NCBI RefSeq assembly: GCF_046602855.1
Contig: NZ_JBKINJ010000002.1
Span: 877,316 to 941,315 of the forward strand
From: Gracilimonas sp046602855
GTDB taxonomy: Bacteria; Bacteroidota; Rhodothermia; Balneolales; Balneolaceae
DNA length: 64,000 nucleotides
Direction of reading: 5' to 3'
The position numbers were made by a program, and so were the translations under genes. The notes below the pieces were generated by a model. It did not search any database. It saw only the letters and a program-made list of their open reading frames with translations, and was not told the origin of the DNA. This document shows positions 16,931 to 25,042 of this stretch, piece by piece; position 1 is the first letter of the stretch, and each line of letters opens with the position of its first letter.

Positions 16931-17350
16931 ATGTGGATACAGAAAGAAATTAAGCTGTCACCTAAGCCACGGGGTTATCATATAATTACCGATGAGATCC
17001 TGAGGAAAAGTCCTGAAATTGGGGAGATCGAGAAAGGCCTTGCCCACATATTTATAAAGCACACCAGTGCAGCTCTCACCATTAATGAAAATGCGGATCC
17101 ATCAGTCCGGCGGGATTTTGAATCGCATTTCAACAGAGCAGTTCCTGAAGATATCTCTCTCTATGAGCACACGCTCGAAGGCACGGATGATATGACCTCC
17201 CATATAAAAAGTTCGTTGCTTGGATCTTCTGTTTCAATTCCGATCACCGATGGTAGATTCAATTTGGGAACCTGGCAAGGGCTTTATTTGTGTGAGCATC
17301 GGAACAGCGGAGGTTCGCGAACGTTGGTGATCACCTTACACGGTAAGTGA
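16931..17350 (+). CDS. YjbQ family protein (UPF0047)
   Basis: 139 residues matching the compact YjbQ family along its whole length: GLAHIFIKHTSAALTINENA, the DDMTSHIKSSLLGSS segment, and GTWQGLYLCEHR near the end, with conserved His and Glu residues in the putative active cleft. Some members have thiamin-phosphate synthase activity in E. coli complementation tests, but the natural role is unsettled. The stop codon abuts the stop of the convergent UPF0316 gene. Confidence 0.9.
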   Translation: MWIQKEIKLSPKPRGYHIITDEILRKSPEIGEIEKGLAHIFIKHTSAALTINENADPSVRRDFESHFNRAVPEDISLYEHTLEGTDDMTSHIKSSLLGSSVSIPITDGRFNLGTWQGLYLCEHRNSGGSRTLVITLHGK

Positions 17351-17926
17351 TTATATTCCTTTTCGGATTCTCAAAAGCCGGTCCAGCGGACTTAGGTTAT
17401 CAGCGAGCGGGAGATGGTCGTGATGTTTATTGGAGTACTTCACTTCTTCCGTAGAGAAAAAGGCATCCGCATCAATTTCTTTAACGATATCGAATACTTT
17501 GTTTAGTTTTTTTCTTTTTAAGACAGTAAAGATAATTTTAACATCGTTGAAACCACCTTTGGCATCTACGCTTGTAACAGCAACTCCGGCTTCTTTGAGA
17601 GCCTCAATAATATCAAGTGATTTTTGGAGCGTGATAATTCGAACCAGGACGGTACCAACTTTTAACTTGTCTTCAATATAAAGCCCCATAAAAGTCCCCG
17701 CAGAAAAACCGCCAGCGTAAGCAACGTAATTAATCCAATGGTCCAGATTGGTGAGTAATTGTGCTACCACGATCACCCAGATCAATACTTCAAAAAAACC
17801 GAGTATGGCAGATTCCCATTTATATCCACGAGAAACCATAGTGATACGTAATGTACCAAGGGATACGTCAGCAATTCGGGAAAGAAAGATAATAACGGGC
17901 AGTGCGAAAATGGAAAACTCAGGCAT
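17351..17926 (-). CDS. UPF0316 (DUF5698/DUF2179) membrane protein
   Basis: 191 residues from the ATG at 17926 (MPEFSIFALPV); an upstream in-frame start at 18076 gives an unlikely 50-residue leader. The N-terminal half has three predicted membrane helices (ALPVIIFLSRIADVSLG, AILGFFEVLIWVIVVAQLL, VAYAGGFSAGTFMGLYI). The C-terminal half is a soluble alpha/beta domain related to DUF2179 (AGVAVTSVDAKGGFNDVKII), thought to bind a small ligand. Function unknown. Confidence 0.8.
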   Translation of the reverse strand: MPEFSIFALPVIIFLSRIADVSLGTLRITMVSRGYKWESAILGFFEVLIWVIVVAQLLTNLDHWINYVAYAGGFSAGTFMGLYIEDKLKVGTVLVRIITLQKSLDIIEALKEAGVAVTSVDAKGGFNDVKIIFTVLKRKKLNKVFDIVKEIDADAFFSTEEVKYSNKHHDHLPLADNLSPLDRLLRIRKGI

Positions 17927-18059
17927 GGTCAGTGGCTTTAATTGAGGCCGCAATGATAAGAATAATTTAAACGACAGAGAACAGGATTCGAAATATTTAT
18001 TAATGTTCGAACCATGCTTTCTTCCAAACCCGGAAATAGAAATAAGCTGTAAATAATTC

Positions 18060-18091
18060 TTGATAGTGGAGTGCAATAACCCTTATCTTTA
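18060..18091 (+). promoter_or_regulatory. Promoter of the SRP RNA gene
   Basis: TTG at 18060-18062 and TATCTTTA at 18084-18091 with a 21-base spacer fit the -33/-7 pattern of this group. The predicted start coincides with the SRP RNA 5' end. Confidence 0.45.
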
Positions 18092-18096
18092 AAGCC

Positions 18097-18198
18097 TTGG
18101 GCAAGTCCTATACAGCCAGCTCCCTTTGAACTCCGTCAGGGCAGGAATGCAGCAGCGGTAATTAGGTCGTAGCGGCGTGATATAGGTCGCTTGCCCAA
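18097..18198 (+). ncRNA. ffs: Signal recognition particle RNA (small 4.5S type)
   Basis: About 102 bases that fold into one long hairpin: the ends TTGGGCAAG and CTTGCCCAA are perfectly complementary. The apical region carries CAGGAATGCAGCAGCGGT, matching the conserved SRP domain IV loop (GGAAxxAGCAG pattern) that binds Ffh. It pairs with Ffh to target nascent membrane and secreted proteins. A promoter-like element sits just upstream and a strong terminator downstream. Confidence 0.93.
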
Positions 18199-18225
18199 TT
18201 TTATTTTTTGGAAGTTTCATCCAAT

Positions 18226-18263
18226 AAAAACCCCCGCACATCTAATATGTGCGGGGGTTTTTT
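18226..18263. terminator. Strong bidirectional terminator
   Basis: AAAACCCCCGCACAT pairs with ATGTGCGGGGGTTTT around a short loop, with A's before and T's after. It ends the SRP RNA transcript on the plus strand and the leftward DUF2911 transcript on the minus strand. Confidence 0.9.
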
Positions 18264-18283
18264 GTTTTAAAGATGATTCCGGA

Positions 18284-18832
18284 TTAATCTGTAGTAATTG
18301 GAACCGGCACTCGAACTGTTCCCCAGTGTAAGTTCAGGTGAGCTTTGGTATCTGATAACTCATTAAAGTAGATCTCAAACCATTCGAGGTCTGAACCTTC
18401 AGCAACTTCAGCGGTAACACGTACCACATCTTCACTTTCATCATATTGAGTTCCCCAGGAAAGCTTTTCATTGAGGATAATAGTCCATTCTTCCATACCG
18501 GGAATGGTATATAAAGAATAGGTTCCGGCTTCTACTTTTTTCCCTCCGAACATAACGTCATCAGAAAATGTAATGGCAGTTGATTCGTTTGCACCGGTTC
18601 TCCAGATGCTGCCAATAGGAGCTAATGGTGTATCTTCACCAAAATAAGCCCGATCTTTTAGCGCCGGACGGCCGTAAGTTACCGTGACTTCCGTTGTACC
18701 TATTGTTTGACTAATAGCAGCATTAGGGCTGGCTCTGTTGTTTTCATTTCCTCGTTCCTGAGCAAAAGCGGTCCCTGTCATCAGCATAGCAGCTAAAACA
18801 GGAATAATCGATCGTTTTAATAGTTTTTTCAT
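18284..18832 (-). CDS. DUF2911 exported protein
   Basis: 182 residues with a signal peptide (cleavage after GTAFAQ, about residue 25). The body matches DUF2911: ISQTIGTTEVTVTYGRPALK, IGSIWRTGANEST, GTYSLYTIP and LHWGTVRVPVP. The family is common in Bacteroidetes and relatives and is predicted periplasmic and beta-rich; no function is established. It follows the amidohydrolase gene by 22 bases on the same strand, so the two form a likely operon. Confidence 0.9.
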   Translation of the reverse strand: MKKLLKRSIIPVLAAMLMTGTAFAQERGNENNRASPNAAISQTIGTTEVTVTYGRPALKDRAYFGEDTPLAPIGSIWRTGANESTAITFSDDVMFGGKKVEAGTYSLYTIPGMEEWTIILNEKLSWGTQYDESEDVVRVTAEVAEGSDLEWFEIYFNELSDTKAHLNLHWGTVRVPVPITTD

Positions 18833-18854
18833 TGTACCGAGATTTTATGAGTTA

Positions 18855-19958
18855 TTAGTTGGTTGCGTTGAATAGTGATTCATCGATGCCCGGTATAATT
18901 TTGAGGGCATTTTTATAATACACTTTTTCTAACACTTCATTAGGCAGATCCAATCCATACATTTTCCAAAAAGCATGGCGGCGGCGAAAATAATCGAAGT
19001 ATTCATCATCACTTTCCAAAACTCTAAAGTAAGTGTGATATTCATGAGGGCGGTAGGTGTCTTTGCCGAATAAGAGTCGGTCCTGATATTTGATGAAGAA
19101 CTCCTTGGCATAGCGGGGTTGGCGGCCAAGCTCTGCAATGATGGCTGCAGTCTCAGTGTAAACATTAGGAAATTCATCGAGGTGCTCACCAAGTCGGGCA
19201 AGGTCATTGGCCATCCAGCCAAAGTGTGCGTTGATGAATGTGGTTTCAGGATGTTTTCGGAATACATTCCACTGCTCCTGCATCACCACTTCCCAGCTGG
19301 GGTAGCGGGTAGAATCCCCGCGATGGCGATCAGGGAAGTTCTTCATTTCCAGCCAGCGCTCGTTTGTGTTGTCTATTGGTTCCCAGAATTCTGCAGGCTC
19401 TCCGGTGTGAATGAGGACCGGTATACCTAGCTCTCCGGCTTTAGCCCAAACAGGATCAATGCGAGGGTCGTCAGTTTTAATGCGATCACCTTTAGAATCC
19501 AAAACAGTAAGCCCAAGATTTTTGAAGATCTTAACACCTCGGGCACCATTGTCATAATCTTCCTGAAGCTGAGATACGGCACGCTTGGTCCAATCCGGTT
19601 CATCCATGCCGTCAAAATCAATATTCGCAAACACCACAAATCGTCCGGGTGCTTGCTTTTCGGCGGCATCCACCATGGCTTTTAGGGTTTCCCCGGATCT
19701 CCCGCTTAGGTTCACCAAAACCTTCATATTAAGGCTGTCCATTTCTTGTACGGTTTGACTCAGATCCATTGAGGCCATTCTCCACAAATGACTGTGAATA
19801 TCGATAAAGGGATATTTGGCTGAGGTAACTTTCTCACCCGGAACCACCAGGGTGGATTCAGGCTGATACTCTTCAAAGGTCATTGTTGTATCCGCTTCTT
19901 GTGCGAATAAAAACTGAGTGAGTAGAAATGAGAAGAAAAGTGTAGTTAATTTTTTCAT
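18855..19958 (-). CDS. Exported amidohydrolase-family metal-dependent hydrolase
   Basis: 367 residues. After a signal peptide (FFSFLLTQFLFAQ) comes a TIM-barrel amidohydrolase-2 type domain: FIDIHSHLWR carries the HxH metal pair, VLIHTGEPAEFW a later His, FINAHFGWM the next, and LLFGKDTYRP the final Asp. The group includes decarboxylases and hydrolases acting on cyclic or carboxylated compounds. The periplasmic substrate is unknown. First gene of a two-gene unit with the DUF2911 gene. Confidence 0.85.
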   Translation of the reverse strand: MKKLTTLFFSFLLTQFLFAQEADTTMTFEEYQPESTLVVPGEKVTSAKYPFIDIHSHLWRMASMDLSQTVQEMDSLNMKVLVNLSGRSGETLKAMVDAAEKQAPGRFVVFANIDFDGMDEPDWTKRAVSQLQEDYDNGARGVKIFKNLGLTVLDSKGDRIKTDDPRIDPVWAKAGELGIPVLIHTGEPAEFWEPIDNTNERWLEMKNFPDRHRGDSTRYPSWEVVMQEQWNVFRKHPETTFINAHFGWMANDLARLGEHLDEFPNVYTETAAIIAELGRQPRYAKEFFIKYQDRLLFGKDTYRPHEYHTYFRVLESDDEYFDYFRRRHAFWKMYGLDLPNEVLEKVYYKNALKIIPGIDESLFNATN

Positions 19959-19988
19959 GTTTTAGTACGAACAGTATTAATTTTCATT

Positions 19989-20021
19989 TAAATGTACAGA
20001 GGGCCGGGCAAAATGCAAAAA
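19989..20021 (-). promoter_or_regulatory. Promoter of the amidohydrolase operon
   Basis: On the minus strand TTTTTGC (20021-20015) is followed after 19 bases by TACATTTA (19996-19989), close to the TTTG/TAnnTTTG consensus, about 31 bases before the ATG at 19958. Confidence 0.5.
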
Positions 20022-20093
20022 CCGTATTTTAAATTATTATGTGATGCATGCAATTGATACAAATCTTGCTAACTGTAATCTTTAAAAGATCAT

Positions 20094-20492
20094 ATGTCTA
20101 CCATCAAATCAGTCTTTTTTTTACTGCACAATTCTGGGTTTTATGGTCGGTGACTGGAGCTTGGGGACTCCTGATGGTCCGTTAATCTCGCAAACAGAAA
20201 TACAAAAAAATAGCCAAAATTTGGATATGATAGCTGCCGGTGATACAGTATTAATTCATGGTAAAATTAAAGACACTCTTGACAATCGCTTTAGATACTA
20301 CTGGAGTTTTCCTGAGGGTGAAAAATACCGGTCGATGGAATGGTACGTGGACTAAAAATTAAGTGGTAAGCCAAGGCTACATCTGATACATCAGGAAAAG
20401 TTGCAGATGCCACCACGTTTTTAAGAGTAGATAACGGATCAAAGAACTCAGTTTCAGGAACTAAAGTATTTAGCATTCCGATCTTAAACTAA
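20094..20492 (+). pseudogene. Probable relic of a small exported-protein gene
   Basis: Coding-like pieces occur in shifting frames. An ATG at 20094 gives MSTIKSVFFLL across a T8 run. The +1 frame then continues ILGFMVGDWSLGTPDG as a 70-residue open frame to 20355 (DTVLIHGKIKDTLDNRFRYY). After a stop, a third piece ends SGKVADATTFLRVDNGSK and SGTKVFSIPILN at 20492. Together they look like a signal peptide, body and C-terminus broken by a slip in the T-run and a stop. No family is recognised, and the 70-residue frame alone could still be a short gene. Confidence 0.4.
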
Positions 20493-20566
20493 AAACAGAA
20501 TAGACCTAGTGGGTTAAACACCTGAATGTTGATTCAGCACATTAAGTAGCAGAATTTGCAGACAGT

Positions 20567-20610
20567 AAAAAAAGAAAATGCTTCGCATTTACCTTTAACG
20601 CGAAGCATTT
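20567..20610 (-). terminator. Intrinsic terminator of msrA
   Basis: Arms AAATGCTTCGC and GCGAAGCATTT with a 13-base loop. Read leftward, the stem is followed by a T-rich run (20575-20567). It lies 19 bases past the msrA stop. Confidence 0.8.
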
Positions 20611-20629
20611 CAGTAAAATTATAAACTTA

Positions 20630-21250
20630 CTATTCAGCGCCATCTTTCAAAAGGTGATCAAACTCTTTCTTGAACTTAGCTACTTTAGGGGCGATAACTA
20701 TTGAGCAATAACCGGCATTGGGGTTATTTTCAAAATAATCCTGATGATAGTTTTCGGCTACAAAATAGTTTTCAAGTGGCTCGATCTCAGTGACGATGGG
20801 ATCTTCCCACAGATCAGATTCATCGGTTTTCTTGAGTGATTTTTCTGCGATCTCTTTTTGCTCTTCATTGTGGTAGAAGATCACAGAGCGGTACTGAGGG
20901 CCCACATCATTCCCCTGTCGATTCAAAGTGGTCGGGTTATGTGTATGCCAAAGTACTTCAAGCAGTTCCTCGTAGGAGATGACATCCGGATCAAAATGAA
21001 TGCGAGCTACCTCGGCGTGTCCGGTTCGGCCTGTTGTTACTTCTCTGTAGGACGGGTTTTCAACATGTCCCCCTGAGTAGCCTGATTCAACGTGTTCAAC
21101 ACCGTCTACAATTTCATATATAGCTTCAACGCACCAGAAACATCCGGCACCAAAGGTTGCTTTCTCTAAATTTTTATCCATGTTTTGTGCAAATAATAGG
21201 TTTGTACTCAGACTTAAAATAAGTCCTGTGATTAATAATATTTTATTCAT
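20630..21250 (-). CDS. msrA: Peptide methionine sulfoxide reductase A, exported
   Basis: 206 residues from the ATG at 21250; the frame is open further upstream, but this start gives a clean signal peptide (ILLITGLILSLSTNLLFAQ). It reduces the S-form of methionine sulfoxide in proteins, here probably in the periplasm. The catalytic motif GAGCFWC has Cys37 as nucleophile. ESGYSGG, GHAEVARIHFDP, LWHTHNPTTLNRQGNDVGPQ and the C-terminal NAGYCS are family hallmarks. Divergent from the GH97 gene. Confidence 0.95.
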   Translation of the reverse strand: MNKILLITGLILSLSTNLLFAQNMDKNLEKATFGAGCFWCVEAIYEIVDGVEHVESGYSGGHVENPSYREVTTGRTGHAEVARIHFDPDVISYEELLEVLWHTHNPTTLNRQGNDVGPQYRSVIFYHNEEQKEIAEKSLKKTDESDLWEDPIVTEIEPLENYFVAENYHQDYFENNPNAGYCSIVIAPKVAKFKKEFDHLLKDGAE

Positions 21251-21394
21251 GATGTATAAGACTGTGTTCTGCAAGTGAATAACATAACGCTTTAATCTTG
21301 CGTGTATTTCAACAAAAAATCCCTTTACTTTCGTTTCTGTATCGTAAATAAACCTCACTTACTTATTCGTATTCTCCAATTCAGATCTTTTACC

Positions 21395-23434
21395 ATGAAA
21401 TTCAACTCTCTCACGCTTTTAATCGTTGCTTTACTGCTTATGATCTCTTGCTCAAATTCCTCGAAACAACAAGTAGGAAGGATGGATTTTGAAGAAACAT
21501 TTACCTCACCCAATGAGACACTGACTCTGAATTTTACTATGGATTCCGGAATTCCCGGTTACTCGATGTCATACAATGGAATCGAGATCATTACGCCATC
21601 CGAATTGGGTGTGGTATTTAGTGAGGTTGATATGTCAGAAGGGTTGATACTTGATGCCTATGAGATCTCAGCATATGATGAGACGTGGAGCCAGCCTTGG
21701 GGTGAACAAAAAGAAATTCGTGATCACCACAAACAGGTTAAATTCTATCTCACTAAAAATGTCACCGGCGAAAAAATGAATCTGACCTTTCGCTTATTTG
21801 ATGAAGGCTTGGGTTTTCGCTACGCCTGGCCTGAGCAAAAAGGATTGCAGGACTTTGTGATCTCCGATGAAGTGACGGAATTCAACCTTGCTGGCAATCA
21901 CACCAGCTGGTGGATCGGAGCTTATCAGCTGAACCGGTATGAGCATTTGTTCAACGAAACCCGGGTGTCTGAGATCGATACGGTTCATACTCCATTAACC
22001 ATGAAAACGGATGATGGTTTGCATCTCTCCATTCACGAAGCCGCGCTGACAGATTTTGCGAGTATGACCATCGCCAATAACGGACATAATACCCTGGAAG
22101 CAGACTTGGTTCCCTGGAATAATGGGGATAAGGTCCGTGGATCGGCTCCACATATATCACCGTGGAGAACTATAGCTCTTGGGAAAACGGCCGGCGATCT
22201 GATGACCAATTACATTACACTTAACCTGAATGAGCCGAGTAAGTTAGAGGATACTTCCTGGCTCGAAACCGGCAAGTATACCGGGATCTGGTGGGATATG
22301 CACTTGGGTACCAAAACATGGGGATCCGGGCCCGATCACGGTGCAACGACCGAATACACGAAAGAACTAATGGATTTTACGGCTAAACACGGTTTCTATG
22401 GTGTATTGGTGGAGGGATGGAATACCGGCTGGGATGGTGATTGGGCGGCCAATTCAGACATCTTCAGTTTCACTGAAACCTACCCGGATTTTGATATTCA
22501 AGAGGTTACTCGGTACGCGGATTCGTTAGGTGTAAAACTCATTGGCCACCATGAAACCTCGACGGGGATCTCCAATTACGAAGCGCAGGTAGAGGATGCC
22601 TTTGACCTATACAATGAAGTGGGAGTGGAGGCCGTAAAAACCGGTTATGTAGGTGATTTTGTGGAAGGCGGTGAGTGGCACCACGGGCAGTTCATGGTTC
22701 GTCATTACAGGGATATAGTAAGAAAAGCAGCTGAACATAAGATCATGCTGAATGTGCATGAACCTATCAAGGATACCGGCATCCGAAGAACCTGGCCGAA
22801 TATGATGACGCGCGAAGGTGCCCGCGGACAAGAATATAATGCGTGGTCGGTAGATGGTGGAAATCCGCCAAGTTATACAACGATTGTTCCATTTACACGG
22901 GGGCTCGTGAGTCCATTTGATTACACACCCGGTGTATTCAATTTACTACTGACCGACAAGCCTGAAAATCCAAATAATAACCGTGTGATGCACACCCTTG
23001 CCAAAGAACTGGCCTTGTACGTAGTGATCTACAGTCCGTTTCAAATGATATCGGATCTTCCCAGAAATCTGGAAGCCCAACCGGTGGCATTGGAGTGGGT
23101 GAAGGCAGTGCCAACAGATTGGGAAACCACGATCGTACCTGAAGCTGAAATAGGAGATCATGTAGTAGTGGTGAGAAAGGACAGAAACTCTAATGATTGG
23201 TTCTTGGGAGGGATCACCAATGAAGAAGCGCGAGAATTTGAGATCGAACTTGATTTCCTGGAAGCCGGGAAAATCTATGAAGCTCACATATGGGCCGATG
23301 GGGATGAGGCCGATTGGGAAACGAACCCATATCCTTTGGAAAGAACCACCCAAGAGTTGACTTCAGAAACGATTCTGGAATTAGATCTTGCCAAAGGCGG
23401 TGGAGTAGCGATAAGATTTGCAGAAATGGATTGA
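21395..23434 (+). CDS. GH97 family glycoside hydrolase, lipoprotein
   Basis: 679 residues from the ATG at 21395. The signal peptide ends in LLLMISC, so it is probably a periplasmic or outer-membrane lipoprotein. It has the N-terminal beta-supersandwich, the central barrel (GIWWDMHLGTKTWGSGPDHG, FYGVLVEGWNTGWDGDW) and the C-terminal beta domain of GH97. LNVHEPIKDTGIRRTWPN is a strong family motif. The stretch VKTGYVGDF resembles the SusB-type inverting alpha-glucosidases rather than the retaining alpha-galactosidase subgroup, which has an Asp there. It probably attacks alpha-glucans. It is not linked to SusC/D genes here. Confidence 0.92.
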   Translation: MKFNSLTLLIVALLLMISCSNSSKQQVGRMDFEETFTSPNETLTLNFTMDSGIPGYSMSYNGIEIITPSELGVVFSEVDMSEGLILDAYEISAYDETWSQPWGEQKEIRDHHKQVKFYLTKNVTGEKMNLTFRLFDEGLGFRYAWPEQKGLQDFVISDEVTEFNLAGNHTSWWIGAYQLNRYEHLFNETRVSEIDTVHTPLTMKTDDGLHLSIHEAALTDFASMTIANNGHNTLEADLVPWNNGDKVRGSAPHISPWRTIALGKTAGDLMTNYITLNLNEPSKLEDTSWLETGKYTGIWWDMHLGTKTWGSGPDHGATTEYTKELMDFTAKHGFYGVLVEGWNTGWDGDWAANSDIFSFTETYPDFDIQEVTRYADSLGVKLIGHHETSTGISNYEAQVEDAFDLYNEVGVEAVKTGYVGDFVEGGEWHHGQFMVRHYRDIVRKAAEHKIMLNVHEPIKDTGIRRTWPNMMTREGARGQEYNAWSVDGGNPPSYTTIVPFTRGLVSPFDYTPGVFNLLLTDKPENPNNNRVMHTLAKELALYVVIYSPFQMISDLPRNLEAQPVALEWVKAVPTDWETTIVPEAEIGDHVVVVRKDRNSNDWFLGGITNEEAREFEIELDFLEAGKIYEAHIWADGDEADWETNPYPLERTTQELTSETILELDLAKGGGVAIRFAEMD

Positions 23435-23440
23435 TGTATT

Positions 23441-23480
23441 CTGCCCGTAGAGACGCGATGAATCACGTCTCTACGGGCAG
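23441..23480. repeat. REP-like palindrome upstream of RAYT
   Basis: Perfect 15-bp arms CTGCCCGTAGAGACG and CGTCTCTACGGGCAG around a 10-base loop. It shares the core GTAGAGACGCGATG with the palindrome inside the RAYT gene and lies 75 bases before that gene. Confidence 0.8.
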
Positions 23481-23555
23481 GTGGGTAATTACAATTTGAT
23501 ATATTGTTTGAGGGAGATTATAATCTTGGGATAGAACAAGTGAAGCGGGTAATCA

Positions 23556-24131
23556 ATGTCAAAATTTTGGGGTAAATATAGACTCAAATCAAACCGATGG
23601 GAATATTGGGATTATAAAAAACCCGGAGCCTATTTTATTACGATTTGTACAAAACACAGGCAACATTTTTTCGGGAAGATAGAAGGTGGAGAAATGAACC
23701 TGAACGAGGTGGGATCAATTGCCAAGACCGAATGGAAGAAAACACCGAAGATCCGCAAAGACATGAATATTACATTGGGTGAATATGTGATCATGCCGGA
23801 TCATATGCATGGTATCATCATAATTGGTAATAACGAATATAATACTAGGGAAAAACAATCCACCCCAGGTAGAGACGCGATGCATCGCGTCTCTACCTGG
23901 GGTGATATTGAATCAGGTTCACAAAAGAGGTTCGGTCCTCAAAGAAAAAACCTGGCATCCATAATAAGGGGTTACAAATCTTCAGTTACTATTCAAGGAA
24001 GAAAGATAAATCCTGAATTTTGTTGGCAGTCAAACTACCATGACCGGGTAATAAGGAATTATCAGGAATATCAGGTAATTGCTGAGTATATCTTAGATAA
24101 CGTCCGGCGATGGAAACTGAAAGTAAAATAG
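23556..24131 (+). CDS. REP-associated tyrosine transposase (RAYT, Y1/IS200-like)
   Basis: 191 residues. The fold signature is AYFITICTKHRQHFFGKI at the start, MPDHMHGIIII with the HUH-type His-x-His metal site, then KNLASIIRGYKSSVT and CWQSNYHDRVIRN, where a Tyr or the adjacent residues form the nucleophile region. RAYTs nick and rejoin single-stranded DNA at REP palindromes and are usually single-copy domesticated genes. Oddly, residues of about 103-117 are encoded by a perfect 44-base REP-like palindrome within the frame. The frame is intact, so the gene may be functional. Confidence 0.88.
   Translation: MSKFWGKYRLKSNRWEYWDYKKPGAYFITICTKHRQHFFGKIEGGEMNLNEVGSIAKTEWKKTPKIRKDMNITLGEYVIMPDHMHGIIIIGNNEYNTREKQSTPGRDAMHRVSTWGDIESGSQKRFGPQRKNLASIIRGYKSSVTIQGRKINPEFCWQSNYHDRVIRNYQEYQVIAEYILDNVRRWKLKVK
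23861..23904. repeat. Perfect 44-base REP-like palindrome inside the RAYT gene
   Basis: CACCCCAGGTAGAGACGCG at the left is mirrored exactly at the right, with ATGCAT at the centre; 22-bp arms and no loop. In the RAYT frame it reads roughly TPGRDAMHRVSTWGD. Core GTAGAGACGCGATG is shared with 23447-23460. Confidence 0.9.
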
Positions 24132-24188
24132 CTGACAGATTTTTCGTATCTATAGTAATTAATAACCTAACCTAGTACAGATCTTACT

Positions 24189-25016
24189 ATGAAAAAAGTC
24201 ATATTCTTACTGTTAATTACTTTGATCCTTTCCGGAAATAACTGGGCACAGGAAGCTCCAACTACCCGGGAAATGAACCTCATTAACTGGCTAGAGTTTG
24301 ATGAGTTCGTGCCGGAAAAAATTGAAACGGTTCTGCTGCCGACAGGAACACTGGAACCGCATGGAGTGATCCCAAACGGATCAGATAATCTAGCTCCCGA
24401 GGCGATGGCAAGGGATTTGGCGGATGAATTGAATGCGATGGTCGCACCGACGTTAAATTATGGAATGACCGGTACACTAGCGGCTTATCCCGGCGCTTTT
24501 GCTATGAGTGAGGATGTGTATCGTGCCTTTGTTGGAGAGATCCTGGAAGGGTTGCATAAAAATGAATTCAGGAATATCATCATTTTGAATGGTCATGGTG
24601 GTGGGCAAACAGCTGTGCTTCAGGGTCTGGCTGCTGAGTTGTCAAATAAACTGCAGGTCAGGATCATGGTCATCAACTGGTGGAGCCTGGCATCAGAAGA
24701 TACCTTTGCCGTGTTCGGTGAAAATGGTGGTCATGCCGGAAATAATGAGTCCGCTTACATGCAAGCTGTTACTCCCGATCATATTCACCCTGAATGGTAC
24801 TCCGGAGAGGAAATGACGACGCCGTATCCGAGTGGTACTTCCTGGTCGGCTTACCCATTTCCATCCTCAATAGGACTTTATGAGCCAGGTCAGGGATATC
24901 CGACATTCGATCAGGCCCAGGCTGAGGAATATTTTGATAGAGTCAATACCCGGGTGGGTAATCTCGTGAAAGAAGTGATCGAGAAATGGGATATGGCCGG
25001 ATTGTTCAGGGAATGA
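24189..25016 (+). CDS. Exported creatininase-family amidohydrolase
   Basis: 275 residues with a signal peptide (FLLLITLILSGNNWAQ). The creatininase fold is marked by LLPTGTLEPHG (Glu, His), NGSDN (Asp), ILNGHGGG (His) and NGGHAGNNESA (Glu). These supply the two-metal site that hydrolyses cyclic amides or related bonds. Known relatives act on creatinine, on formamidopyrimidines or in mycofactocin maturation. An exported version with no such context has no clear substrate. Single-gene unit, convergent with the beta-propeller gene. Confidence 0.85.
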   Translation: MKKVIFLLLITLILSGNNWAQEAPTTREMNLINWLEFDEFVPEKIETVLLPTGTLEPHGVIPNGSDNLAPEAMARDLADELNAMVAPTLNYGMTGTLAAYPGAFAMSEDVYRAFVGEILEGLHKNEFRNIIILNGHGGGQTAVLQGLAAELSNKLQVRIMVINWWSLASEDTFAVFGENGGHAGNNESAYMQAVTPDHIHPEWYSGEEMTTPYPSGTSWSAYPFPSSIGLYEPGQGYPTFDQAQAEEYFDRVNTRVGNLVKEVIEKWDMAGLFRE

Positions 25017-25042
25017 AAAGCAGTTACTGAGTTTTATGACTT

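Noticed and set aside
18226..18263. Considered as a REP-like repeat because of its GC-rich perfect palindrome
   Set aside because: It has A-run and T-run flanks and sits between the ends of two convergent transcripts, so it is an ordinary bidirectional terminator.
23314..23499. 61-codon frame reading RRDAMNHVSTGR through the upstream REP palindrome
   Set aside because: The peptide is merely the translation of the palindrome plus the tail of the GH97 gene in another frame. It was useful only as a sign that this repeat, when read, gives the same peptide seen inside the RAYT.
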